Made by a program: the position numbers and the translations under genes. Positions 8,085 to 15,671 of a stretch of DNA of 36,130 bases are shown here, in pieces. The stretch is from Cohnella sp. GTDB taxonomy: Bacteria; Bacillota; Bacilli; Paenibacillales; Paenibacillaceae. The DNA lies in contig JAQBPQ010000145.1 in NCBI GenBank assembly GCA_028287445.1, positions 1-36,130 of the forward strand, written 5' to 3'. The notes under the pieces were generated by a model. That model was not told the DNA's origin. It worked only from the letters and a program-made list of their open reading frames with translations, and searched no databases. Position 1 is the stretch's first letter. Each line of letters starts with the position of its first letter.

Positions 8085-8735
8085 TTATTTTGCCTTCTTC
8101 AACAGTTCTAAACGGTACACGTATTCAAACAGAAACTCAAACGCCTCGATATGCCGTTTGGCTTCGAAACCGTCTCGTCCCCATGCATAGACGCCATGTT
8201 TACGGAGCAAGATGCCAGGGATGCGCGGATCGAGTCGTTCCGTGATCTCAGGCACAATCCGGGGAACATCGGAGAAATTGGAGACGATCGGCACGTCGAT
8301 CACCGCTTCTTCTTCCCAAATGTTAAACGCCTTGATCAGTTCGACCCCCTCGACCGGCACGGCCCCGCGATTCCAGAAGTGGTCGGAAACGAGGTTATTG
8401 AACACAGAGTGAGTATGATAAATGGCTCCGCAGCCCGTCAAACGATAGATCTCGCAGTGAATGACCGTTTCGGCGGATGGCTTTAATCGGGTAGATTCGC
8501 AAGGATTGCCGGACTGATCCACGAACAGAAAATCTTCGGGCGTCGACAAAGACTTGTCTTTGCCGCTGGCTGTAATCGCGAATTGAAACGAATCCGGCGC
8601 AAACGGTCCGACTCGCATCGACAGGTTGCCGCTTGTACCGGCAAACATACCGCGGGAAGCGAAGTCTGCTTTTATTTCCGTTAATTCCCTGAGCACTCTC
8701 TGTTTCGCTTCCAACCCCATATTCGCATAACTCAT
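8085..8735 (-). CDS. mtnB: Methylthioribulose-1-phosphate dehydratase MtnB
   Basis: 216 residues, class II aldolase/adducin fold. Predicted zinc ligands are H107 and H109 in YHTHSVFNN and H180 in LLRKHGVYAWG; GTSGNLSMR near residue 33 is the phosphate-binding segment. The enzyme dehydrates 5-methylthioribulose-1-phosphate to the diketone used by MtnW. The start overlaps the mtnX stop (ATGA) and has GGGAGG 9 nt upstream. It is the last gene of the minus-strand operon. The mtnD (acireductone dioxygenase) gene that follows mtnB in B. subtilis is absent here. Confidence 0.93.
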   Translation of the reverse strand: MSYANMGLEAKQRVLRELTEIKADFASRGMFAGTSGNLSMRVGPFAPDSFQFAITASGKDKSLSTPEDFLFVDQSGNPCESTRLKPSAETVIHCEIYRLTGCGAIYHTHSVFNNLVSDHFWNRGAVPVEGVELIKAFNIWEEEAVIDVPIVSNFSDVPRIVPEITERLDPRIPGILLRKHGVYAWGRDGFEAKRHIEAFEFLFEYVYRLELLKKAK

Positions 8736-9424
8736 GAGGACAATCCTCCCTGATCCAAGTGGCGGACAATATCATGGAATGTTTCGAAGGGGATATGCGG
8801 CAAACCAAGTTCGCGGCATTTATCCGTCAAATGTGACCGGGAAAACACGAGATCGGCTAACTTCGCTCCGGCAAAATCGGTGATGCTGTCCCCAATAAGG
8901 ATGCGATAATAGTCATCATGTGGGAAGCGGCGGATGACGGTCGTTTTGCACATGCCGCAATCGTTGTCACATTCCTCGTCGCAGACGTGCGGCCAAGTGA
9001 TGCGGATTTGTTGTCCTTCGAAATCACTCCCGTTGCAGTAGATATGGTCCGATGGAATACCGAACGGCTCCAGCAGCGGATAGACGAAAAAGTCAATCCC
9101 TCCGCTCGTGACATAAAACGGGACATTATGCTGCTTGCACCAGGCGAGTAATTCCGGGAATCCGGGGCGAATGCCGGCCGTCTCAATCACGAAGGAACGA
9201 ATTTCTTCTTTTAAGGATGTGGGGAGCAGGGCAAACATTGCGCCGACGCCTTGCCGGATCGATTTGGTTTCTTTGACGATTTCGTCGATGATCTCTTCGA
9301 CACCGGCCGGCTTGTAACGCTGCATGATGGCCACGATATTGTCACTCAACGTGATGGTACCGTCGAAATCACAAAACAGGACGGGCGGACGAGGAAAAAG
9401 GGTATCGGATGGCACTGCGCTCAA
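8732..9424 (-). CDS. mtnX: 2-hydroxy-3-keto-5-methylthiopentenyl-1-phosphate phosphatase MtnX
   Basis: A HAD-superfamily phosphatase of about 230 residues. The nucleophile motif is DFDGTITLSDN near the N-terminus, and GDSITDFAGAKLAD is the C-terminal Mg-binding motif. A cysteine cluster in the cap (CDEECDNDCGMCK) is like that in Bacillus MtnX. It removes phosphate from the MtnW product to give acireductone. Start choice: TTG at 9424 overlaps the mtnW stop by 4 nt (TTGA) and has a GGGGGG run 9 nt upstream. GTG at 9415 or TTG at 9442 are in-frame alternatives. Confidence 0.9.
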   Translation of the reverse strand: MSAVPSDTLFPRPPVLFCDFDGTITLSDNIVAIMQRYKPAGVEEIIDEIVKETKSIRQGVGAMFALLPTSLKEEIRSFVIETAGIRPGFPELLAWCKQHNVPFYVTSGGIDFFVYPLLEPFGIPSDHIYCNGSDFEGQQIRITWPHVCDEECDNDCGMCKTTVIRRFPHDDYYRILIGDSITDFAGAKLADLVFSRSHLTDKCRELGLPHIPFETFHDIVRHLDQGGLSS

Positions 9425-10653
9425 GATGTGCGTACCCCCCAACGTTCGATGGCGGAGCGGAGCTCCGGGTGGTTCTCGGCATAAGCTTCCAACGAGGTTC
9501 CGTTTCGCACGGCGTCGACCGCTTGGCGGAAAGCTTGTCCGCCGGCGGCAGCTCCGTTCGGGTGGCCATGAACGCCGCCGCCTGCGTTGACGACCACATC
9601 CGGTCCGAAATCACGCAGGATGAGAGGGACCAGTCCGGGATGAATACCGGCGGAAGGGACTGGAAATACGGGCGCTTGCGGCAACTTATCGCTTAGGAGC
9701 GCGTCCCGCACCGCGAGATTTTCTTCTTTGGGCATGACGACGGAGCCGTAGGGAGAAGGGAACAAGGAGAGGTCGGCTCCGGCGATGCGCATGAGTTTAC
9801 CGAGCAGCAGAGGTGCGGCGATTCCATGATACGGTGACGGGTACAAAGCGCCGGCCATCGCCGGATGCGCGGCGATCGGCACGCGGATGTCCGGATCGGC
9901 AGCCAGTTCGGCCAAAGCGTCAAAACCGTAGGATAGCACGTTAAACAGCAAGCCGTTCGCACCCGCTTCGATGGCACGTTTGGCATGATCGCGAAGCTTA
10001 AATGTGGATCCCGTCAAGTTGGTGAAGTAAATGAGCTTCTGACCGGTCGTGTCGTGCGCTTCCCTTGCGGCATCCATACAAACTTTTACGCGTTTCTCCA
10101 GCGGACTGAGCGGATTTTCGAACAGGATCTCATCGTCCTTGATCAAATCCACGCCACCCAGCGCCTGCTGCAGGAATTGTTCCCGTAACCCGTCCAAGTC
10201 GTAACCGATCACGGATTTGAAAATGCTCATGACAAGCGGCCGGTCATGAACCCCAAGCAAGTCACGTACGCCGGCGGCGCCGAATTTCGGTCCCGGAAAG
10301 GCACTGAGGAATTCTTCCGATGGCTGCAGATCCAGGAGCTTGATGCGACCATCCATCGACAGCTTGCCGAAAACGGTCACGAGAAGCGCCGGAAGATCCC
10401 GGCTGAAGTTCAGGTCGGGATAGGCGATGGTGATATCGGCGCAACGTTCGCCAGATGCGGTGTTGTCGGGTTCATGAACATCGACGGACACCACCTGTCC
10501 CAAATGCTTCTCCATCTGCCGTTTCGCGGTTTCCGGCAGCTCGGTCCAGCTGCCGACGGTCAGGCCGACGGCGATGCCGAGCGCTTTTTGTTGAAAGTCG
10601 GCGGTATCGTCATATAGCCGGTATGTCGCCTTGCTATATCCGTTTTGGTTCAT
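9421..10653 (-). CDS. mtnW: 2,3-diketo-5-methylthiopentyl-1-phosphate enolase (RuBisCO-like protein)
   Basis: 410 residues, form IV RuBisCO-like protein. The carbamylated-lysine metal motif is conserved as K172-D-D174-E175 in GGVDLIKDDE, while RuBisCO loop-6 identity is lost, as expected for the MtnW subfamily. The phosphate-binding segments PSAGIHPG and NAGGGVHGHP are present. It enolises the diketone from MtnB. ATG 10653 has AAGGTG five bases upstream and lies only 35 bp after proC, with no room for an independent terminator and promoter pair. It is therefore probably read from the proline T-box transcript. Confidence 0.95.
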   Translation of the reverse strand: MNQNGYSKATYRLYDDTADFQQKALGIAVGLTVGSWTELPETAKRQMEKHLGQVVSVDVHEPDNTASGERCADITIAYPDLNFSRDLPALLVTVFGKLSMDGRIKLLDLQPSEEFLSAFPGPKFGAAGVRDLLGVHDRPLVMSIFKSVIGYDLDGLREQFLQQALGGVDLIKDDEILFENPLSPLEKRVKVCMDAAREAHDTTGQKLIYFTNLTGSTFKLRDHAKRAIEAGANGLLFNVLSYGFDALAELAADPDIRVPIAAHPAMAGALYPSPYHGIAAPLLLGKLMRIAGADLSLFPSPYGSVVMPKEENLAVRDALLSDKLPQAPVFPVPSAGIHPGLVPLILRDFGPDVVVNAGGGVHGHPNGAAAGGQAFRQAVDAVRNGTSLEAYAENHPELRSAIERWGVRTS

Positions 10654-10688
10654 AGGGGCACCTTCTTTCCTTCATCATCCACAATCCC

Positions 10689-11561
10689 TTACGGGTTGGT
10701 CGCCTCGCTGCGGATAGCCTCGCCCATTTCCCTCGCTCTTTCGGCGCATCGGAGGATGGCGGCGTTCATTCCTTCCTGAAAACGATACCGTTCCAGCGTG
10801 TCGACCGCCGCCTGCGTCGTTCCGCCGGGAGACGTCACTTTTCTCCGCAGGTCGGCCGGATCCTCTCCCGTTCTACTCACCATTTCGGCTGCGCCGCGGA
10901 CGGTCTGGACGGTCAATTCGCGCGCGGCTTCCCGCGTTAATCCCAAATCCACGCCGGCAGTGATCATGGCTTCCATCAGGTAATACACATAGGCGGGACC
11001 GGTGCCCGAAACCCCGTTGACCGCTTCGATCAACGGTTCTTCAACGACCGTGGTGATGCCTACCGCGCCGAACATGGCCAGCGCCAGCTCCTGCTGCATC
11101 GGCGACACGGAGGCAGAGAAGCTGATGCCTGTAGCGCCTAGCCCGATCGTACTGGACGTGTTAGGCATCGTGCGGACAATCGCTTTGTTGCCGCCAAGCA
11201 GTGTAACGATCGTATCGATGGACAGTCCGGCAATGGCGGAGATGATGAGCTGCTCCGGCCGGAGAAGAGGAGCCAGAGACCGTAAGGCAGCCGCCGAATC
11301 TTTCGGTTTCATGCCGAGCACAATGATGTCCGAAGTCCGCAGAGCATCTTGTTTGGCCTGCTCTCCCATCGCAGGAACGACGCCATAACGCTGATGAAGT
11401 TCTCTGAGCCGGTCCGCATTTTGGCGGTTCACCACGGTGATCCGATCCGCCTTTGAGAGCCCGGCTTCGATCAGACCGCGGAAGATGGCTTCGGCCATCG
11501 AGCCGGCACCATAAAAACAAATCGAGACACTGCTTATAGGGGAAAAAGATACATCTTTCAT
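10689..11561 (-). CDS. proC: Pyrroline-5-carboxylate reductase
   Basis: About 290 residues. The N-terminal Rossmann motif is CFYGAGSMAEAIFRG; GVSGTGPAYVYYLMEAM and the RRKVTSPGGTTQAAV block are ProC signatures. It reduces P5C to proline with NAD(P)H, the last step of proline synthesis. Two ATGs are possible: 11567 lies only 1 nt after AAGGAG, whereas 11561 is spaced 7 nt, so I prefer 11561. The gene starts 11 nt after the proA stop. Confidence 0.95.
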   Translation of the reverse strand: MKDVSFSPISSVSICFYGAGSMAEAIFRGLIEAGLSKADRITVVNRQNADRLRELHQRYGVVPAMGEQAKQDALRTSDIIVLGMKPKDSAAALRSLAPLLRPEQLIISAIAGLSIDTIVTLLGGNKAIVRTMPNTSSTIGLGATGISFSASVSPMQQELALAMFGAVGITTVVEEPLIEAVNGVSGTGPAYVYYLMEAMITAGVDLGLTREAARELTVQTVRGAAEMVSRTGEDPADLRRKVTSPGGTTQAAVDTLERYRFQEGMNAAILRCAERAREMGEAIRSEATNP

Positions 11562-11572
11562 GTTCATGCTCC

Positions 11573-12820
11573 TTACGTGCGAATTTGCCCGGTGCCGACG
11601 ATTCGGTATTTGGTCGAAGTAAGAGCCGGCAGCCCCATCGGACCGCGGGCGTGCAGCTTCTGCGTGCTGATTCCGATCTCTGCGCCGAAACCAAATTCGA
11701 ATCCGTCCGTGAAGCGGGTAGAAGCATTATGGTACACGGCCGCAGCGTCAACCTCCCGCAGAAACCGGTCTGCGCTGCTTTGCGTTTCCGTCACAATGCA
11801 TTCGGAATGCTGCGTACCGAACCGGCGGATGTGGGACAAAGCTTCGTCCAAACCGTCTACCACTTTGATGTTCAAAATGTAGTCGTTGTATTCAGTCGCG
11901 TAGTCTTGTTCCGTTGCCGGGATCACCCCGTCTGCCAACTCCCTTGTCCGCTCGCATCCTCTTAACTCGACGCCGGCTTCACGGAAGGCAGAGGCGATCG
12001 AGGAGAGATGACGGCCCGCAAAAGCTTCTTGTACCAGCAGTGTTTCCATCGAGTTGCATACGGAAGGACGCTGCACCTTGGCATTAAGCGCGATCGCTTC
12101 GGCCATCGCCGGGTCGGCGGTATTGTCGATATAGGTATGGCAAATACCGGCCCCGGTCTCGATGACGGGTACTGTGGCATTTTGGACGACGGTCTGAATC
12201 AGAGAGGCCCCGCCACGGGGAATGATCACATCGATCAGGCCGTTCAGCTTCAACATTTGATCCACCGAGCCCCGGCCCGGGTCTTCGATGAGCTGCAGGG
12301 CGTCTGGCGGAATGTCCGAGCCGGCAAGCGCCTCGCGGAGCACCCGGACGATGCTCCGATTGGAGGAAAGAGCGGCAGATCCGCCTCGGAGCACGACGGA
12401 ATTGCCCGTTTTGAGGCAGAGGGCAGCGGCGTCCACCGTCACGTTGGGGCGGGCTTCGTAGATGATCCCGATCACGCCGAGCGGTACACGCAACTTCTCT
12501 ATCCGCAGGCCGTTCGGCCGATGGAACTCCTCCAGTAAGTCGCCGACCGGATCCTTCAGATCGACGATCTGAAGCACGCCTTCTGCAATGGCAGCGATTC
12601 GATCCTCCGTTAGTTTCAGCCGGTCGAGCAGGGAAGGCGAGGTACCTTGCTCCCTTCCCCGGATCAGATCCTCTTCGTTGGCGGCTATAATAATCCCGGT
12701 ATTCGCAACGAGTGCATTCGCCATTTTGCGAAGAGCCTCATTTTTCGCTTCTGTCGGCAATCCGCCGATCACAGCTGCGGCATCTTTGGCCGCTTGCGCT
12801 TGGGCAACCACTTCACTCAC
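11573..12820 (-). CDS. proA: Glutamate-5-semialdehyde dehydrogenase (gamma-glutamyl phosphate reductase)
   Basis: 415 residues, aldehyde-dehydrogenase fold. The catalytic Cys is C255 in KVQRPSVCNSMETLLV; YEARPNVTVDAAALCLKTGN and RGGSAALSSN are ProA-type substrate and nucleotide segments. It reduces gamma-glutamyl phosphate to glutamate semialdehyde. The GTG start at 12820 follows GAAGGAGG and overlaps the end of proB by 8 nt, implying translational coupling of the two enzymes that hand over a labile intermediate. Confidence 0.96.
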   Translation of the reverse strand: MSEVVAQAQAAKDAAAVIGGLPTEAKNEALRKMANALVANTGIIIAANEEDLIRGREQGTSPSLLDRLKLTEDRIAAIAEGVLQIVDLKDPVGDLLEEFHRPNGLRIEKLRVPLGVIGIIYEARPNVTVDAAALCLKTGNSVVLRGGSAALSSNRSIVRVLREALAGSDIPPDALQLIEDPGRGSVDQMLKLNGLIDVIIPRGGASLIQTVVQNATVPVIETGAGICHTYIDNTADPAMAEAIALNAKVQRPSVCNSMETLLVQEAFAGRHLSSIASAFREAGVELRGCERTRELADGVIPATEQDYATEYNDYILNIKVVDGLDEALSHIRRFGTQHSECIVTETQSSADRFLREVDAAAVYHNASTRFTDGFEFGFGAEIGISTQKLHARGPMGLPALTSTKYRIVGTGQIRT

Positions 12821-13940
12821 GGGAACCAGCCTCCTTCATAATCGGGGTCGCGACCCAATCATCGCGGTGAATGACTTCCACGCGGCCGACTTCCACCCGC
12901 CGCATCGCTTCCTCGCTGCCAAGTCCGGCCACGGCGGTAATCTGCCAGGAGTCGTAATGCGTAACACCACGCCCAAGTGTACGCCCCTCGGGACCCGCGA
13001 CTTCCACGACATCACCGGTATGAAAATCGCCTTCGACGCTCGTGATGCCCGCGGGCAAAAGGCTTTTGCCCCCTCGGAGCAGTGCGGATTCGGCTCCGGA
13101 ATCGACGACAATCCGGCCTTGCGGCACGGACAGGAAGCCGATCCATTTCTTTTTGGCGGAAAGCGAGTGAAGGGACTTGGAAAAATAGGTCCCTTTACCG
13201 TCTCCATCCACCGCCATCTTCAAATCACCCGGTTCCGCAATCTGGCCGATGAAGGTCGGAACGCCGCCTTGCATGGCAATGCGTGCCGCTTCGATTTTGG
13301 AACGCATGCCTCCCGTACCGAGCGACGAGCCGGCTCCGCTGGCGATCCGGTACAGGTCGTCGGAGATGACGTCGACGCGGCCGATCTTCACCGCATCCGG
13401 CGACTTGCGGGGATCGGCGGTGTAAAGGCCGTCCATGTCCGTTAATAGATAAAGTCCGTCCGCTTTGACCAAGTTCGCTACCAGCGCGGACAGCGTGTCG
13501 TTCTCGCTGAATTTGAGCTCATCCACCGCAACCGAGTCGTTTTCATTGAATATGGGGATAACCCGCTGCGTCAGCAGCTCCTCGATGGTCCGCTGCGCAT
13601 TCTGGGCGCGGCTGCGATTGCCGAAATCGGGACGGGTAAGCAAGATTTGCGCCACGGCAACCCCGTGTGCCTCAAATCCTTCCTGATAAGCCTGCATGAG
13701 CAGCGCCTGGCCGACGGCGGCCGCGGCTTGCTTCTCGTGTACGAGCTTGGGCCTTGCCGGATAGCCGATCCGGCGGTACCCGGCTGCAATCGCACCGGAT
13801 GTCACGAGCAGCACTTGATGACCAATTGCGTGCAGAGCGGCAAGTTCATTCGCGATAAAACAAACTTTGTCGCGATTCAATCCGCCTTCGTCCGAGGTCA
13901 GCGAGCTGCTGCCAATTTTGATGACGATTCGTTGTGCCAT
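12813..13940 (-). CDS. proB: Glutamate 5-kinase
   Basis: 375 residues. An N-terminal amino-acid kinase domain (IVIKIGSSSLT at the start; NENDSVAVDELKFSENDTLSA; LLTDMDGLYTADPR) is followed by a C-terminal PUA domain (about 285-370). It phosphorylates glutamate, the feedback-controlled first step of proline synthesis. I prefer ATG 13940 over an in-frame TTG at 13952, because the family begins right at the AQRIVIKIG strand and the TTG has no spacing to a ribosome site. The gene is preceded by a T-box leader with its terminator about 30 nt from the start codon. Confidence 0.96.
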   Translation of the reverse strand: MAQRIVIKIGSSSLTSDEGGLNRDKVCFIANELAALHAIGHQVLLVTSGAIAAGYRRIGYPARPKLVHEKQAAAAVGQALLMQAYQEGFEAHGVAVAQILLTRPDFGNRSRAQNAQRTIEELLTQRVIPIFNENDSVAVDELKFSENDTLSALVANLVKADGLYLLTDMDGLYTADPRKSPDAVKIGRVDVISDDLYRIASGAGSSLGTGGMRSKIEAARIAMQGGVPTFIGQIAEPGDLKMAVDGDGKGTYFSKSLHSLSAKKKWIGFLSVPQGRIVVDSGAESALLRGGKSLLPAGITSVEGDFHTGDVVEVAGPEGRTLGRGVTHYDSWQITAVAGLGSEEAMRRVEVGRVEVIHRDDWVATPIMKEAGSRE

Positions 13941-13970
13941 GACTGCATCCAACCTTTCACTTCAAAGCAA

Positions 13971-14004
13971 AATCAAAAAGCTTCCGTCCTCAAAGGACGG
14001 AAGC
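13971..14004 (-). terminator. T-box-controlled attenuator terminator
   Basis: GCTTCCGTCC pairs perfectly with GGACGGAAGC around TTTGA, followed by TTTTTGATTTT. Its 5' arm lies directly after the T-box, so it competes with the antiterminator. Confidence 0.9.
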
Positions 14005-14212
14005 TCGGCTTCCGCGGTACCACCTTCGTTGACGCCCATGCGCTGTTCCGCAAGACACGTCCGCTTTCAACCTGATAACAGCAGGCACCGTCCGGGTCGT
14101 CGCCGGCCGCTCGGGGGTGGGGGGAGGCGGGGGTCAAGGTAAATTCTTTCAGCCTTCGGAATTTACTCTCTGGACATGCCCGGAATCGCTTCTTCGTTCC
14201 CGTCAACGCGTT
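13971..14212 (-). ncRNA. T-box leader (probable tRNA-Pro-sensing riboswitch) upstream of proBAC
   Basis: Read on the minus strand. A stem-I distal element AGAGAG (14171-14166) is followed by a 7-bp stem TAAATTC/GAATTTA around a loop containing AAGGCTGAAA. The canonical T-box TGGTACCGCG is at 14022-14013, followed at once by a terminator. Known family behaviour is that uncharged tRNA pairs with a specifier triplet and with the T-box bulge, forming an antiterminator. Where the specifier should lie there is a C-rich tract (14139-14107) full of CCC/CCG/CCT triplets, which are proline codons, but I cannot fix the exact triplet. GTTGACG (14207-14201) can pair with CGTCAAC (14034-14028), closing the whole leader just before the T-box. 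Confidence 0.9.
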
Positions 14213-14218
14213 TTCCTC

Positions 14219-14247
14219 AGAATACCATGCGCCACATGCCTTGTAAA
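14219..14247 (-). promoter_or_regulatory. SigmaA promoter of the T-box / proBAC transcript
   Basis: TTTACA (14247-14242), a 17-bp spacer and TATTCT (14224-14219), each matching the consensus at 4 of 6 bases or better. The predicted start near 14212 is just ahead of the T-box stem I. It sits about 95 bp after the mtnE stop, with no convincing terminator between. Confidence 0.65.
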
Positions 14248-14341
14248 GGAGCCGAATTACGGATGATCTTCTGCCGGCAACGGCCTTTGGGGAGGTGGAG
14301 ACGATTCGCCGCATTCTGGGCGAATGAGGCGGATCGCCTTG

Positions 14342-15517
14342 TTAGAACAAGTTCAGCCGTCCAATTCGTTCCGCGGCTTCCACGAGCCGTTCCTCTGAAG
14401 CGAGCAGGCCAAGCCGCACATATCCTTCTCCGCCTGCACCGAAGCCTGTGCCCGGTGCAACGACGACGTCCGCCTTTTCCAACACGAGATTGGCGAACGA
14501 CATGGACGTATAGCCTTGTGGAACGGGCAGCCAACAGAAGAAAGAGCCTGCCGGCTTGTCCGCCTGCCAGCCGATCCGGTCCAACGCGCCGAAGAGAGCG
14601 TCCCGGCGGCGTTCATACACGGCCAGCAGTTCAGCCACTGAGTTCTGCGGCCCTGTCAGCGCCTCGGCCGCCGCTTCCTGGATGCCTCCGAACAAGCTGC
14701 AATAGTAATGATCCTGGATGAGGTTTAACATCTCGACCACATGATGATTACCGAGCGCAAAACCTACCCGCCAACCGGCCATATTGTAAGTCTTGGACAG
14801 GGTATAAAACTCGACCCCGACTTCTTTGGCACCCGGCGTTTCCAGATAACTTACCGGCCGTTGGCCGTCGAAGCCGATGGCTCCATAAGCGAAATCGCTG
14901 GCTACCACGATGCCGTGTTCACGTGCGAAAGCAACCGTTTCCTCATAAAAAGCCGGGGTTGCGATTGCAGAGGTCGGGTTGTTCGGATAGTTCAGAAACA
15001 TCAGCTTGGCCTGCTGGAGTGACTCCGGATCGAGCTTGCTGTAGTCCGGCAGAAATTGGTTTGCCGCTTGTAGCGGCATGTAAACCATCTTCGCTTCCGC
15101 CATCGCCACACCGGACCAGTAATCCGGGTAACCGGGATCCGGCACAAGGCAGACATCCCCGGGATTCAGCAGACATTGGCTGATTTCCACAAGCCCCGTT
15201 TTGCCGCCGAACAGAATCGCCACTTCTTTCTCCGGATCCAACTCGACCCCGTAATCTTCAAGATATCGCTTCGCCACCGCTTCCTTCAAAAAAGGAAAGC
15301 CGCGGAACGGCGGGTATTTGTGATATGTGGGGTTTTCGGCAGCCCGCTGCAAGGATTGTACGATAGGAGCAGGTGTCGGGAGATCCGGATTGCCCTGACC
15401 GAGGTTGATGACATCCCGGCCCATGGCGACCCGGGCGTTCGCTTTGGCCGCGAGGGCGGCAAAAAACTGTTCGGGCAGCATCCTAAGCCGCTCCGCGGGA
15501 ATGATCGGGAAAGACAT
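14342..15517 (-). CDS. mtnE: PLP-dependent aminotransferase, probable MtnE
   Basis: 391 residues, fold-type I aminotransferase. The PLP lysine is K242 in TLSKTYNMAGWRVGF; NLGQGNPDLPTP, FGGKTGLVE, PDPGYPDYWSG and NYPNNPTS are the substrate and PLP motifs, and R390-region GEGYVRLGLLASEER ends the small domain. The wording of these motifs is closest to what I know of B. subtilis MtnE, which transaminates 2-keto-4-methylthiobutyrate to methionine, usually with glutamine or asparagine as donor. A general aspartate or branched-chain aminotransferase cannot be excluded by eye, but the divergent mtnU gene, whose product clears the ketoglutaramate by-product, supports MtnE. The ribosome site is weak (GGAG 13-14 nt upstream). 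Confidence 0.85.
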   Translation of the reverse strand: MSFPIIPAERLRMLPEQFFAALAAKANARVAMGRDVINLGQGNPDLPTPAPIVQSLQRAAENPTYHKYPPFRGFPFLKEAVAKRYLEDYGVELDPEKEVAILFGGKTGLVEISQCLLNPGDVCLVPDPGYPDYWSGVAMAEAKMVYMPLQAANQFLPDYSKLDPESLQQAKLMFLNYPNNPTSAIATPAFYEETVAFAREHGIVVASDFAYGAIGFDGQRPVSYLETPGAKEVGVEFYTLSKTYNMAGWRVGFALGNHHVVEMLNLIQDHYYCSLFGGIQEAAAEALTGPQNSVAELLAVYERRRDALFGALDRIGWQADKPAGSFFCWLPVPQGYTSMSFANLVLEKADVVVAPGTGFGAGGEGYVRLGLLASEERLVEAAERIGRLNLF

Positions 15518-15553
15518 GGTATCATTTCACGCTCCGTCAAAAAGGATAGGAGT

Positions 15554-15582
15554 AATGTAGCACAAAGGCGGGGTTACGGCAA
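15554..15582 (-). promoter_or_regulatory. Promoter of mtnE
   Basis: TTGCCG (15582-15577), 17 bp, then an extended -10 TGcTACATT (TACATT at 15559-15554). The 5' UTR would be about 30 nt, too short for a SAM riboswitch. Confidence 0.5.
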
Positions 15583-15605
15583 CGGATTCGCATAGCCTGC
15601 CCGTA

Positions 15606-15635
15606 TTGCCGCAGCGTGCGCGGATGGGGTACGAT
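15606..15635 (+). promoter_or_regulatory. Promoter of mtnU, weak
   Basis: TTGCCG (15606-15611), 18 bp, TACGAT (15630-15635), about 37 bp before the mtnU start. Back-to-back with the mtnE promoter. No S-box or other riboswitch fits in the 154-bp intergenic region. Confidence 0.35.
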
Positions 15636-15671
15636 GAGAGCATTCCAGTCATCGATACGGGAGTTGAGAGA

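Noticed and set aside
14290-14341. Hairpin after mtnE as a terminator
   Set aside because: CGATcCGCC/GGCGaATCG can pair with one mismatch, but the loop is long and no T-run follows on the minus strand.
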